The notes beneath the pieces were generated by a model. That model was not told where the DNA came from. It saw only the letters and a program-made list of their open reading frames with translations, and did no database searches. A program made the translations under genes and the position numbers. A stretch of DNA of 64,000 nt, taken from positions 62,001 to 126,000 of the forward strand of contig JBKBIT010000005.1 of the NCBI GenBank assembly GCA_046297455.1. The letters run 5' to 3'. This document shows, in pieces, positions 35,708-44,822 of this stretch (position 1 is its first letter; each line of letters opens with the position of its first letter). The stretch comes from ZYF759 sp046297455 (GTDB lineage Bacteria > Pseudomonadota > Alphaproteobacteria > Rhizobiales > Rhizobiaceae).

Positions 35708-36333
35708 GTCTGGCCTGCACCGCCGAGCCAATTGACGTGAACCTTGAACCCGTCACCGACGAGCAGGTTCACCGTCTCGTAGAGGGGCAGGCCGACGACA
35801 TTGGTATAGGAGCCGACCAGCTTGACGACGAAGGTACCGGCCAGGCCCTGGATGGCATAGCCGCCAGCCTTGCCGCGCCATTCGCCCGAGGCGAGATAGG
35901 CTTCCTGCTCCTCGCGCGACAGGCGTTTGAAACGAACGCGCGTCTCCACCACGCTCTGGCGCAGCTTGCCCGATGGCGTGACAAGGCAAAGCCCTGTGAA
36001 AACGCGGTGCGAACGTCCCGACAGGAGCCGAATGCAGTTCGACGCCTCGTCGATACGGTCTGCCTTGGGCAGGATGCGCCGACCTACCGAGACGACCGTA
36101 TCGGCCGCCAGCAGATATGAGTCGGTCTCGCCTGCCTCGCGCAACGTGGCATAGGCCTTTTCAGCCTTGGCGCGCGACAGCCGCTTGGCCAGCGAGCGCG
36201 GATGTTCCGCGCGCTGAGGGGTCTCGTCGATGTCGGCGGGCAGGATCCGGTCCGGCTCCAGACCTGCCTGCTGCAGGAGTTCGATCCGACGGGGAGAACC
36301 CGAGGCCAGCACCAGCTTCTGGAATACGCTCAT
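35704..36333 (-). CDS. maf: Maf-family nucleoside triphosphate pyrophosphatase
   Basis: Hydrolyses non-canonical or pyrimidine NTPs to the monophosphate. 209 residues from ATG 36333 (MSVFQKLVLASGSPRRIELL). The family motifs LASGSPRR, DIDETP, LAADTVVSVGRRIL and EWRGKAGGYAIQG are present. A GTG 15 bases upstream is possible but less likely. Downstream overlap with yacG is 4 bases. Confidence 0.95.
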   Translation of the reverse strand: MSVFQKLVLASGSPRRIELLQQAGLEPDRILPADIDETPQRAEHPRSLAKRLSRAKAEKAYATLREAGETDSYLLAADTVVSVGRRILPKADRIDEASNCIRLLSGRSHRVFTGLCLVTPSGKLRQSVVETRVRFKRLSREEQEAYLASGEWRGKAGGYAIQGLAGTFVVKLVGSYTNVVGLPLYETVNLLVGDGFKVHVNWLGGAGQT

Positions 36334-36373
36334 CGTTTTCCCGCGCACGTGGGGCGTCGAAGGTGGGTTGCCG

Positions 36374-36592
36374 CTACTTGAAGCGGTATGTGATCCGCCC
36401 CTTGGTGAGGTCGTAGGGCGTCATCTCGACCAGGACCTTGTCGCCGGTCAGGACGCGAATGCGGTTCTTGCGCATGCGGCCGGCCGTATGGGCAATGATC
36501 TCGTGTTCGTTCTCGAGCTTGACCCGGAACATGGCGTTGGGGAGCAGTTCAGTCACCACTCCCGGGAATTCCAATACTTCTTCTTTCGGCAT
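36374..36592 (-). CDS. infA: translation initiation factor IF-1
   Basis: 72-residue S1-type OB-fold protein, near identical in outline to other alphaproteobacterial IF-1: [56 protein letters not shown]. Residue 2 is proline where alanine is usual. The ATG at 36592 is preferred over a start 33 bases upstream, which adds an unconserved stretch. It binds the ribosomal A site during initiation. Confidence 0.98.
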
Positions 36593-36678
36593 CCGATACC
36601 TTCGGCTGTGATCGCGTACCGGCACAGGGCCGGAAGTGGCGCGGAACCTATATCATTGCGGTATCGATGTGAACACGC

Positions 36679-37137
36679 TTATTCGCGGGCCTCATCAGCC
36701 CCTCTGCCGGCAAACCTTGCCTCAATGCGCTGCCTGAGCCTGTCGAGCACTTCGCGGTAGGCATCCATGATCTGGGCTCGCGTCCCCGTGACCACGGATG
36801 GGTCCGCCGTCGGCCAGTATTCGACATCGATCGCCATGGTGCGGGTCAGTTCCAGCGCGGCGTGGTGCGCTTCGGGCGCCAGCGTGACGATGAGATCGAA
36901 ATACGCGTCTTCGATATCATCCAGCGCCCGTGTCTCCGGCGAGCGTGGGGGCAATCCGGCCTCTTCCAGCACCGCATCCACGAAGGGATCGCGTTCGCCG
37001 GCGCGCACCCCGGCCGATGCAATGAAGATGTCGGGGCCAAGCCGCGACCGCGCCAGGCTTTCGGCCATGGGCGAGCGGATCACGTTCTGGCCGCACATGA
37101 ACAAGACCGACCGGGGACCGAGGCCCTTCCCGTCCAT
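36679..37137 (-). CDS. low-molecular-weight protein tyrosine phosphatase-like protein
   Basis: 152 residues. The phosphate-binding loop C15-x5-R21 reads CGQNVIRS, lacking the second cysteine of the usual CxGNxCRS loop. PMAESLARSRLG and YFDLIVTLAPEAHH match the family. It may act as a tyrosine phosphatase; arsenate reductase relatives need extra cysteines that I do not see. It begins directly after the UPF0262 gene and lies upstream of infA, its normal position in rhizobia. Confidence 0.85.
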   Translation of the reverse strand: MDGKGLGPRSVLFMCGQNVIRSPMAESLARSRLGPDIFIASAGVRAGERDPFVDAVLEEAGLPPRSPETRALDDIEDAYFDLIVTLAPEAHHAALELTRTMAIDVEYWPTADPSVVTGTRAQIMDAYREVLDRLRQRIEARFAGRGADEARE

Positions 37138-37139
37138 CG

Positions 37140-37625
37140 TCAGCCGCGCCAGTGCAGCACGCAGACCAGCGTGAAGAGCCGACGCGCCGTGTCGAAATCG
37201 ACCTCGATCTTGCCGGCGAGGCGGTCCATCAGCGTCTGCGAGCCCTCGTTGTGCAGCCCGCGCCGACCCATGTCGATGGCCTCGATCTGGCTCGGCGAGG
37301 ACGAACGGATCGCATCGTAGTAGCTCTCGCAGATCATGAAATAGTCCTTCACGACCCGACGGAAAGGAGTCAACGACAGGATGTGGGTGACCACGGGGCT
37401 GCCGTCCTCGCGCGCGATCTCCATCACCAGGCGCGACTCCACCAGCGAGAGCTTGAGCCGGTAAGGACCCTGACCCTCGTCGCCCACGGGGCGGAAGCTG
37501 TTTTCCTCGATCAGGTCGAAAATCGCGACGGCACGCTCATGCTCGACATCGGGCGTCGATCGACCGATGGATTCGTCGAGAACCACATCGACCAGCCGGT
37601 CGCGTGTGTCGCCGCCCGAACTCAT
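37140..37625 (-). CDS. UPF0262 family protein
   Basis: 161-residue conserved protein of unknown function found mostly in alphaproteobacteria, always near hisD. It has RLVDVVLDESIGRSTPDVEH, HERAVAIFDLIEENSF and FRRVVKDYFMICESYYDAIR. ATG 37625 overlaps the hisD stop (ATGA). The frame is open much further upstream but within hisD. No signal peptide or membrane segment. Confidence 0.9.
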   Translation of the reverse strand: MSSGGDTRDRLVDVVLDESIGRSTPDVEHERAVAIFDLIEENSFRPVGDEGQGPYRLKLSLVESRLVMEIAREDGSPVVTHILSLTPFRRVVKDYFMICESYYDAIRSSSPSQIEAIDMGRRGLHNEGSQTLMDRLAGKIEVDFDTARRLFTLVCVLHWRG

Positions 37626-38929
37626 CCGGCCGGTCTTCGCTGGGTCAGCCGCACCGACACGGATCGGCCATGCGCCTCCAGCCCTTCGGTTTCGGCAAGC
37701 TGCACCGTCGCATCCGCCAGCGCGGCGAGCGAAGAGGGCGTGCATCCCAGAAGCGAGGTCCGCTTCATGAAATCGAGCACGCCGAGACCCGAGGCGAAGC
37801 GCGCGGTCCGCGCCGTGGGCAGCACATGGTTGGAGCCGCCGACATAATCGCCCAAGGCTTCCGGCGTGTGGTGCCCCAGAAAGATCGCGCCGGCCTCGCG
37901 AATTCGCGGCCAAAGCGATTGCGGATCGTCGACGGCCAGTTCGACATGCTCGGAAGCGATGCGGTTGGCGATGTCGACCGCCTGATCCATGTCCTCGACA
38001 AGGATCACGGCGCCGTGCTGCAGCCAGCCTTCCCGTGCAACATCCGGGGCGCGCAGAGTGGCAAGCTGTCGTTCGACTTCCTCTTCGACGGCCGTGGCCA
38101 GGTCTGCGCTGGTGGTCAGCAAAATCGACTGCGCGCCCATGCCGTGCTCGGCCTGTGCCAGCAGGTCGGCCGCAACCCAGGCCGGTTGCGCCGTTGCGTC
38201 GGCAATGACCAGCACTTCGGAAGGACCAGCGATCATGTCGATGCCGACCGTGCCGAATACCTGTCTCTTGGCCTCGGCCACATAGGCGTTGCCCGGGCCG
38301 ACGATCTTGGAGACCGGCGCGATTGTCTCGGTGCCGTAGGCGAGTGCCGCGACGGCCTGTGCACCGCCGATGCGGTAGATTTCAGTAATGCCGGCGATCG
38401 ACGCCGCAGCCAGAACGGCCGGATTGATCTCGCCGCGCGGCGTCGGCATGACCATGGCCAGCCGCGACACGCCCGCAACACGCGCCGGGACAGCGTTCAT
38501 CAGCACCGAAGACGGGTAAGAGGCCAGACCGCCCGGGACATAGAGCCCGACGGCCTCGATCGGCGTCCAGCGCGTCCCCAGCGTCACGCCAAGGTCGTCC
38601 TGATAGATGTGATCGGCCGGCTTCTGCTTCTGATGATGCGCGGTGATGCGGGCGTGCGCCAGTTCCAGCGCGCGCAGTGTATCGGCCGGGATACGGGAGG
38701 GCGCGGCTTCGATTTCTGTCTGCGGCACGGCCAGGCCAGACTGGCTGAGATCGTTGCGATCAAAACGGGCGGTGAGATCGAGTAGCGCTGCGTCGCCTTC
38801 GTTGCGGACACGGGCAAGGATGCCACGCACGGCCTCGCCCACGTCCTCCTCGGCATCCCGTCTGGCGCTCAGAAACGCGTCGAAACCTGCGTCGAAACCT
38901 GCTGCGCCGCGATTGAGCCTCGTTACCAT
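37622..38929 (-). CDS. hisD: histidinol dehydrogenase
   Basis: Catalyses the last two oxidations of histidine biosynthesis, histidinol to histidine. 435 residues. Motifs: YVPGGLASYPSSVLMNAVPA, IDMIAGPSEVLVIAD, DLLAQAEHGMGAQSILLT and SNHVLPTARTARFASGLGV. The catalytic Glu-His pair of the family is expected in the segment SEHVELAV. It follows the DUF2948 gene by 30 bases and overlaps UPF0262 downstream. Confidence 0.97.
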   Translation of the reverse strand: MVTRLNRGAAGFDAGFDAFLSARRDAEEDVGEAVRGILARVRNEGDAALLDLTARFDRNDLSQSGLAVPQTEIEAAPSRIPADTLRALELAHARITAHHQKQKPADHIYQDDLGVTLGTRWTPIEAVGLYVPGGLASYPSSVLMNAVPARVAGVSRLAMVMPTPRGEINPAVLAAASIAGITEIYRIGGAQAVAALAYGTETIAPVSKIVGPGNAYVAEAKRQVFGTVGIDMIAGPSEVLVIADATAQPAWVAADLLAQAEHGMGAQSILLTTSADLATAVEEEVERQLATLRAPDVAREGWLQHGAVILVEDMDQAVDIANRIASEHVELAVDDPQSLWPRIREAGAIFLGHHTPEALGDYVGGSNHVLPTARTARFASGLGVLDFMKRTSLLGCTPSSLAALADATVQLAETEGLEAHGRSVSVRLTQRRPAG

Positions 38930-38959
38930 CCACGTCCCTGCCTTGCCGCCCGCATCATC

Positions 38960-39394
38960 TCAAACCTGGTGGACGGGCCGAGTGCCCGCTTCCCATGCCG
39001 GACCCAGATCGCTAAGCCGCATCTCGATACATTCCACCATCAGCCGGATCGTCGCACCCCCCGAAAACGCCAGTTCGATGGTTCCGGCGGGCGCTTCCGT
39101 CTGTTCGAAACGAACCGCCAGTAGCGAGAGAACGTCGTCTTTCTGCTCCAGATCGAGGCCAGCCGACTTCACGCTGAGAACGCGAGCGAAATGCAAAAGG
39201 CTGCGACGGCGCTCGTGCCGGCGCTGAAACCAGCGCGGCTTCACCTCCCAGGCAAAGCGGTTCATTGCCATGACGAAATGCCCGCCCTTGGCGTCATAGC
39301 TGACATCGCCCAGCTTGAGCACGGCATCCTGCACATGGGCCGAGATGATCTTGAGGTCTTCGTCGTCGAGCGCGACGAGTTTCAGTCCTGACAT
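38960..39394 (-). CDS. DUF2948 family protein
   Basis: 144-residue cytoplasmic protein of unknown function that sits between murA and hisD in many Hyphomicrobiales. It begins MSGLKLVALDDEDLKIISAH, with AMNRFAWEVKPRWFQRRHER and a C-terminal IRLMVECIEMRLSDLGPAW. No enzyme motif can be seen. It lies 105 bases after murA and 30 before hisD, so it is probably co-transcribed with hisD. Confidence 0.88.
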   Translation of the reverse strand: MSGLKLVALDDEDLKIISAHVQDAVLKLGDVSYDAKGGHFVMAMNRFAWEVKPRWFQRRHERRRSLLHFARVLSVKSAGLDLEQKDDVLSLLAVRFEQTEAPAGTIELAFSGGATIRLMVECIEMRLSDLGPAWEAGTRPVHQV

Positions 39395-39499
39395 GACAAA
39401 ACGCTTCGCTAAATCGCCACGCGGACCGGAAAGGCCGCGTTGTCGTGTCCATTTATATGCAGCGCAAACAAAACGCCACAGGGCGTGTTGCTTGTGCGA

Positions 39500-40789
39500 T
39501 CAGGAGGACAGCCGCTCTATCTGCGCCCCGCAGCCCGAGAGCTTTGCCTCCAGCCGCTCGAAGCCACGGTCGAGATGGTAGACACGGTTGACGATCGTCT
39601 CGCCCTGGGCGGCAAGGCCGGCAATCACCAGCGAAACCGATGCTCGCAGATCGGTTGCCATGACGGGTGCGCCGATCAGTCGATCGACGCCATCAACGAC
39701 TGCGGTCTGGCCGTTCAGCGAGATGCGGGCGCCCAACCGCGCCAATTCCTGCACATGCATGAAGCGGTTCTCGAAGATCGTCTCCCGAATTGTCGAGCGG
39801 CCCTGTGCCATCGTCATCAGCCCCATGAACTGGGCCTGCAGATCGGTCGGGAAGCCGGGGAAGGGCTGGGTCTCGATATCGACCGGCTGGATGCCGCCAC
39901 CATTGCGCGCCACCCTGATGCCGGAATTGAGCGGCGTGATCTCGGCACCGGTGCGCTCCAGCACCTCCAGCGCCGCTTCCAGGAGATCGGCGCGCGCGCC
40001 TTCAAGCACGACGTCGCCACCGGTCATCGCGACTGCCATCGCGTAGGTGCCGGTCTCGATCCGATCGGGCATGACGGCGTGATGGGCCCCGGAAAGCGAG
40101 GTCACGCCGGAAATCTCGATCGTGGAGGTGCCCGCACCGGAGATCCTCGCGCCCATCGCATTGAGGCATTCCGCCAGGTTCACGATTTCCGGCTCGCGTG
40201 CGGCGTTTTCGATCACGGTGTCGCCCTTGGCGAGGCTTGCCGCCATCACCATCACATGGGTGGCCCCGACCGAAACCTTCGGAAAAGCCACCCGGTTGCC
40301 GATCAATCCCTTCGGTGCCCTGGCAACGACATAACCGCGCTCGATCTCGATCTCGGTACCCAGAGCCTTCAGCCCCTCGATGAAGAGGTCGACCGGCCGC
40401 GTGCCGATGGCGCAGCCGCCGGGCAATGAAACACGCGCCTCGCCCATGCGGGCCAGAAGCGGGCCGATCACCCAGAAGCTCGCGCGCATCTTGGACACGA
40501 GTTCATAGGGGGCAGTGGTGTCGACGATGTTTCCGGCGGTGAAATTGATGGTCCGGCCGTAATGCTGGTCTTGGCCCTCGCGCCGGCCATTGACGGAATG
40601 GTCGACACCATGGTTGCCCAAAATGCCTATCAGCTGCTCGACATCAGCAAGCCTGGGCACATTGTCCAGCGTCAACGTCTCTGGCGTGAGAAGCGACGCG
40701 ATCATCAGCGGCAGGGCAGCGTTCTTGGCGCCCGAGATCGGGATTGTTCCGTTCAGGCGGTTGCCGCCGACGATTCTGATTCGATCCAT
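39500..40789 (-). CDS. murA: UDP-N-acetylglucosamine 1-carboxyvinyltransferase
   Basis: First committed step of peptidoglycan synthesis: transfers enolpyruvate from PEP to UDP-GlcNAc. 429 residues from ATG 40789 (MDRIRIVGGNRLNGTIPISG). The active-site cysteine is C126 in SLPGGCAIGTRPVDLFIEGL, the fosfomycin-sensitive form. SGAKNAALPLMIASLL and FPTDLQAQFMGLMTMAQG are typical. Ten residues of open frame upstream of the ATG are not conserved. Confidence 0.97.
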   Translation of the reverse strand: MDRIRIVGGNRLNGTIPISGAKNAALPLMIASLLTPETLTLDNVPRLADVEQLIGILGNHGVDHSVNGRREGQDQHYGRTINFTAGNIVDTTAPYELVSKMRASFWVIGPLLARMGEARVSLPGGCAIGTRPVDLFIEGLKALGTEIEIERGYVVARAPKGLIGNRVAFPKVSVGATHVMVMAASLAKGDTVIENAAREPEIVNLAECLNAMGARISGAGTSTIEISGVTSLSGAHHAVMPDRIETGTYAMAVAMTGGDVVLEGARADLLEAALEVLERTGAEITPLNSGIRVARNGGGIQPVDIETQPFPGFPTDLQAQFMGLMTMAQGRSTIRETIFENRFMHVQELARLGARISLNGQTAVVDGVDRLIGAPVMATDLRASVSLVIAGLAAQGETIVNRVYHLDRGFERLEAKLSGCGAQIERLSS

Positions 40790-40912
40790 GAAACCCCCTC
40801 GGCCGGGATCCGAGGGCAAAGCGCCCTAGGTCCGGCATTGTCGTGTCGCCCCGGATGGGGCAGGTCAGCGGGCGCATTTGCACCTGAAAACGGGCGCAAG
40901 CAAGGCGCGGCT

Positions 40913-41074
40913 TCAGCCTGAAACGTCGTCCTTTGCGGCCGGTTCCACAGGCTGTGTCCTGTCGCCGGCTTTGCGGGCGCGGCTCTGTTCCTTGCGTCGC
41001 TTCAGATTGGCCCGCAACTGCTCGGCCAGCCGCGCCTTGCGCTGGTCGGTTGTGTTCTTGTCTGCTTCCTTCAC
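40913..41074 (-). CDS. small basic hypothetical protein (53 aa)
   Basis: A GTG-started frame preceded by GGGAGGGTGAAGC, a strong ribosome site. The 53-residue product begins MKEADKNTTDQRKARLAEQL and continues RANLKRRKEQSRARKAGDRT, so it is highly charged, likely helical and basic, with no cysteine or membrane segment. Its position just upstream of murA on the same strand recalls a small protein often seen there in rhizobia (memory, not checked). Function unknown; nucleic-acid binding is possible given the Arg/Lys content. Confidence 0.7.
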   Translation of the reverse strand: MKEADKNTTDQRKARLAEQLRANLKRRKEQSRARKAGDRTQPVEPAAKDDVSG

Positions 41075-41235
41075 GCTTCACCCTCCCGGAACGCGGCGAG
41101 AATGACCATATCCGGCAAAGGACATGCCCAAGCCGGGCGGCGAATACAAGCCCCGCACCAAAACACGCGCGCCAGCGCGCCTGACGCTTGCGCTCGGTTG
41201 GACGTTGTGGCAGAAGCCCCCAGCATATTGGCAGG

Positions 41236-41310
<75 letters not shown>

Positions 41311-41459
41311 TTATTCCCTCGATTACGGCTCATGCTCCAAGCTGGCGGGTTGGTCCCGCGCGGTGGCCGTGAACAGCAGGTGCTCCAGGCAATCGGCGCC
41401 CCGGAAGCCTTGGCTGGGGGCACCCGTCTCTGCGCTCGTTCCTGTTCCCCGGACCTTCG

Positions 41460-43904
41460 TCAGGCACGAACCCTTCTCATCTGAGGATCGTAGAGCGGCC
41501 GCGGATGAAAGCGGCAGGGAATGAGCGTTCCGGCAATCTCCAGTTGGTAATCACCCTGGGCCAGATAGGCGTCGTCGACGCCATCTTGATGGCGGACATA
41601 GCCGTAACCGATATTGCAGTCGAGGGTGTATCCCCAACCGCCGCTGGCGAGATAACCCGCCTTCTCGCCATTGCGGAAGATCGTTTCGCGGCCCAGGAGA
41701 ACGATCTCCGGATTGTCGACGGTGAAGCAGCCCAGCCGTTTGCGCACGCCCTCGCGGCGTTGCGTCTCCAGCGCCTCCCGTCCCTGGAATGGCAGGTTCG
41801 AGGCCAGCTTGACCGCAAAGCCGAGGCCGGCTTCGAGCGGCGTGTCGTCAGAAGTGATGTCGCTGCCCCAGGCCCGATAACCCTTCTCCAGCCGCAGCGA
41901 CTCGATGGCCCGATAACCGGCATTGGCAAGGCCGAAGGGGGCTCCGACCGCAGTCAGCCGGTCGAAAACCGCTGCAGCGGTCTCGGTCGGCATGTGCAGT
42001 TCCCAGCCCAGTTCGCCGACATAGGTGACCCTGAGCGCCCGTACCGGTGCGCCGGCGATGAAGATCTCGCGCCAGGTGGCGAAGGGATGCGCGTCATTGG
42101 ACAGATCCGCGCCCGAGACGTCCTGAAGAAGGGCACGCGAGTTGGGCCCCATGACCGAGAGGACCGCGTAGCCGGGCGTGACGTCGACCAGATGCGCGTC
42201 GAGGGAAGAATCGATGTTACGCTGGATCCAGTCCCTGTCGCGCGTGGCGTGGCCGGTGCCGGTGACGATGTAGAAACGATCCTCGGCCAGCCGCGAGACG
42301 GTGAGATCACATTCGATGCCGCCGCGCCGGTTGAGCATCTGGGTATAGGTGATCGCTCCCACCGGCCGGTCGATATTGCCGGCGCAGATCCAGGAAAGGG
42401 CCTGCAGCGCGTCACGCCCCACTACCAGGAACTTGGCGAATGACGACTGGTCGATGATGCCCACCGCCTCGCGAACCGCGCGGTGCTCCCGGCCGACGGC
42501 CTCGAACCAGCTCGGCCTGCCGAAGGAATAGACATCGTGCGCGATCTCGCCCTCTGCGGCAAACCAGTTGGGCCGTTCCCAGCCAAGCTTTTCTCCGAAA
42601 CAGGCGCCAGCCGCCGCCAGGCGGGCATAGAGCGGCGAGACACGCGAGGGTCGGCCGGCCTCGGCTTCCTCGTGCGGCCAGGCCATCGTGTAATGCCGGG
42701 CGGTCGCCTCGACCGTGCGCGCGCGGACCCATTCCTGCGACCTGTGCGGCTGGCCGAAACGGCGGATATCCACGGCGGCCAGATCCATGGGCGGCTCGCC
42801 GTTGACGACCCATTCCGCAAGCGCCCAGCCAGCACCGCCGGCCGATGCGATGCCGAAGGCGTTGAAGCCGCATCCGACATAGAAGCCGTCGATCTCCGGC
42901 ACCTTGCCCAGGATGAAATTGCCGTCGGTGGTAAAGGCTTCGGGTCCATTCAAGAGCTGGCGGATGCCGGCGGTTTGGAGCGCCGGCACGCAGCGCAGGG
43001 CGGATTCCATCAGCGGCTCGAACTGCTCGAAATTGGAATCGAGCAGCTGGAACTGAAAACCGTGCGGTATTCCGTGCTCGGCCCAAGACAACGGTGTGCG
43101 CTCGTAGCCGCCCATGACCAGGCCGCCGACCTCCTCCTTGAAATAGATCAGACCGTCAGGGTCGCGTAGGGTCGGCAGGCCGGGCGTGACACCCTCGATC
43201 TTCTCGGTGATCATGTACTGGTGCTCCATCGACTGAAGCGGCACGTCGACGCCGGCCATGCGCCCGATTTCCGGCGCCCATTGACCGGCGCAGTTGACGA
43301 TGGTCTCGCACGCCACCTCGCCCTGATCGGTGACTAGGCCGACCACCCGCCTTCCCTTCATCCGGATCGCCGTCACGGAGAGGTCCTCGACAATCCGCAC
43401 CCCCTGCATGCGCGCGCCCTTGGCGAGTGCCTGGGTCAGGTCGGAGGGATTTGCCTGCCCGTCGGTGGGCAGGTAGGCGGCACCGACCAGATCAGAAATG
43501 TCCATCAACGGCCAGAGTTCGCCGGCCTCCCGCGGCGAAAGGAGATGCATCTCCAGCCCGAAGGAATGCGCCATGGTGGCCTGGCGCCTGATCTCGATCA
43601 TGCGGTCGGCGTTGCGCGCCAGGCGCAGACCGCCATTCTGCTTGAAGCCCGTCGCCTGGCCCGTTTCGGCCTCGAGATTCTGGTAAAGCTCGACAGAATA
43701 TTTCAGCAGTTTGGTGATGTTGGCGCTGGAACGCAGCTGGCCGACGAGACCGGCGGCATGAAAGGTGGTTCCGCTGGTGAGCTTGTGGCGCTCGATCAGC
43801 AGCACGTCGCGGGCACCCGCCTTGGCCAGATGATAGGCGGTGGAGCAGCCGATGATGCCTCCCCCGATGATGACATATTGGGCGCTCGAAGGAAGCTTGC
43901 TCAT
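41460..43904 (-). CDS. dimethylglycine/sarcosine dehydrogenase-like flavoprotein (DAO plus GcvT domains)
   Basis: 814 residues. The N-terminal DAO domain has the FAD motif VIIGGGIIGCSTAYHLA. H49 in GTTFHAAGLVGQL lies where dimethylglycine and sarcosine dehydrogenases bind FAD covalently. From about 430 the aminomethyltransferase-like (GcvT) domain passes the methylene group to tetrahydrofolate in relatives (LEAGLGFAVKL, HMPTETAAAVFDRLT). It probably oxidises an N-methylated or secondary amine. Last of a leftward operon with a betaine-type importer and a choline-kinase-like gene. ATG 43904 is chosen; upstream open frame overlaps the kinase gene. Confidence 0.9.
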   Translation of the reverse strand: MSKLPSSAQYVIIGGGIIGCSTAYHLAKAGARDVLLIERHKLTSGTTFHAAGLVGQLRSSANITKLLKYSVELYQNLEAETGQATGFKQNGGLRLARNADRMIEIRRQATMAHSFGLEMHLLSPREAGELWPLMDISDLVGAAYLPTDGQANPSDLTQALAKGARMQGVRIVEDLSVTAIRMKGRRVVGLVTDQGEVACETIVNCAGQWAPEIGRMAGVDVPLQSMEHQYMITEKIEGVTPGLPTLRDPDGLIYFKEEVGGLVMGGYERTPLSWAEHGIPHGFQFQLLDSNFEQFEPLMESALRCVPALQTAGIRQLLNGPEAFTTDGNFILGKVPEIDGFYVGCGFNAFGIASAGGAGWALAEWVVNGEPPMDLAAVDIRRFGQPHRSQEWVRARTVEATARHYTMAWPHEEAEAGRPSRVSPLYARLAAAGACFGEKLGWERPNWFAAEGEIAHDVYSFGRPSWFEAVGREHRAVREAVGIIDQSSFAKFLVVGRDALQALSWICAGNIDRPVGAITYTQMLNRRGGIECDLTVSRLAEDRFYIVTGTGHATRDRDWIQRNIDSSLDAHLVDVTPGYAVLSVMGPNSRALLQDVSGADLSNDAHPFATWREIFIAGAPVRALRVTYVGELGWELHMPTETAAAVFDRLTAVGAPFGLANAGYRAIESLRLEKGYRAWGSDITSDDTPLEAGLGFAVKLASNLPFQGREALETQRREGVRKRLGCFTVDNPEIVLLGRETIFRNGEKAGYLASGGWGYTLDCNIGYGYVRHQDGVDDAYLAQGDYQLEIAGTLIPCRFHPRPLYDPQMRRVRA

Positions 43905-43927
43905 CCTGGTTTTCCTGTCGCGAACGT

Positions 43928-44812
43928 TCAGCGCTCGTACTCGGCCATCGCGGCCGCGAAGCGGGTCAGATTTTCTTGGGTGTAGGCGGCGAAGTCGAAC
44001 TCGATCGACGAGTGGATTTCGGACACCATGCTCCACATGGCTTCCCGCAGCGCCGAGATGGCCTTCATCGCACGGTAGGCGTGCCAAAGAGAGGCATCGG
44101 GAGGGCTGCCAAAATAATGCTCGAGCAAGAATGCTTCGTGGCCAGGCTCCAGCTGGCAGTTAGCGGCGAGCCCGCCAAGGTCGAACAGCGGCGAGTTGAA
44201 GCCGGCATAGTCCCAGTCGACCAGCCACAGCCGGCTGCCATCGTCGAGAAAATTTGCCGGAAGAAGGTCGTTGTGACCGAAGACCGGTGAAATCGGTCCA
44301 ACCGCTCGTTCGAGCTCGTCGGCCTGTTCCAGAAGTCCTGGCAAGCGTTCGAGGTAGTTGCTGCCGCCGCCGCGCAGGATCTGCGCATAGTGGCGCACGA
44401 CATGAAAGGGCCAGAACATCAAGACCGGCGCCGATATGCGGCGTGCCACCTCCTGGTGGCATGTACGCACCAGCGGGACCACCCGGCGCAGCATGGCCTC
44501 GTCGCGCAGATCCTCTTCGCGCAGGGTCCTGCCCTCGATGAATTCGGTGACCAGAACGCCGGGCTCGGCATGCAGGACGGCGGGGGTGATGCCGGCGACC
44601 TGGGCTGCACGCGCGGCTGCAAGTTCGTTGAAACGCATGACGCCGTGAACCGGGATATCGCTTCCGACACGCACGAAATAGCGGCGGCCGGCGTCCTCCA
44701 CCATGAAGTTGGTGTTGGTGATGCCACCGGTCAGGGCGACGGGCTCGACCGTTCCCATCCAGATCTGCAGTCCAGCCACCCGCTCTTCGGGGCTGGGAGA
44801 AGGCAGGCTCAT
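43928..44812 (-). CDS. choline/ethanolamine kinase-like phosphotransferase (APH fold), copy 1
   Basis: 294 residues of the aminoglycoside/choline kinase fold. The catalytic loop is GHNDLLPANF (H180, D182, N187) and the metal-binding aspartate is D199 in LWLVDWDYAG. The N-terminal lobe has ALTGGITNTNFMVED, the LicA/choline-kinase-like glycine loop. It would phosphorylate an amino alcohol or a related hydroxyl compound. It lies between the permease and the oxidase genes with 10-23 base gaps. A second, related gene is at 50042-50962. Confidence 0.87.
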   Translation of the reverse strand: MSLPSPSPEERVAGLQIWMGTVEPVALTGGITNTNFMVEDAGRRYFVRVGSDIPVHGVMRFNELAAARAAQVAGITPAVLHAEPGVLVTEFIEGRTLREEDLRDEAMLRRVVPLVRTCHQEVARRISAPVLMFWPFHVVRHYAQILRGGGSNYLERLPGLLEQADELERAVGPISPVFGHNDLLPANFLDDGSRLWLVDWDYAGFNSPLFDLGGLAANCQLEPGHEAFLLEHYFGSPPDASLWHAYRAMKAISALREAMWSMVSEIHSSIEFDFAAYTQENLTRFAAAMAEYER

Positions 44813-44822
44813 CTCTCCTCCA

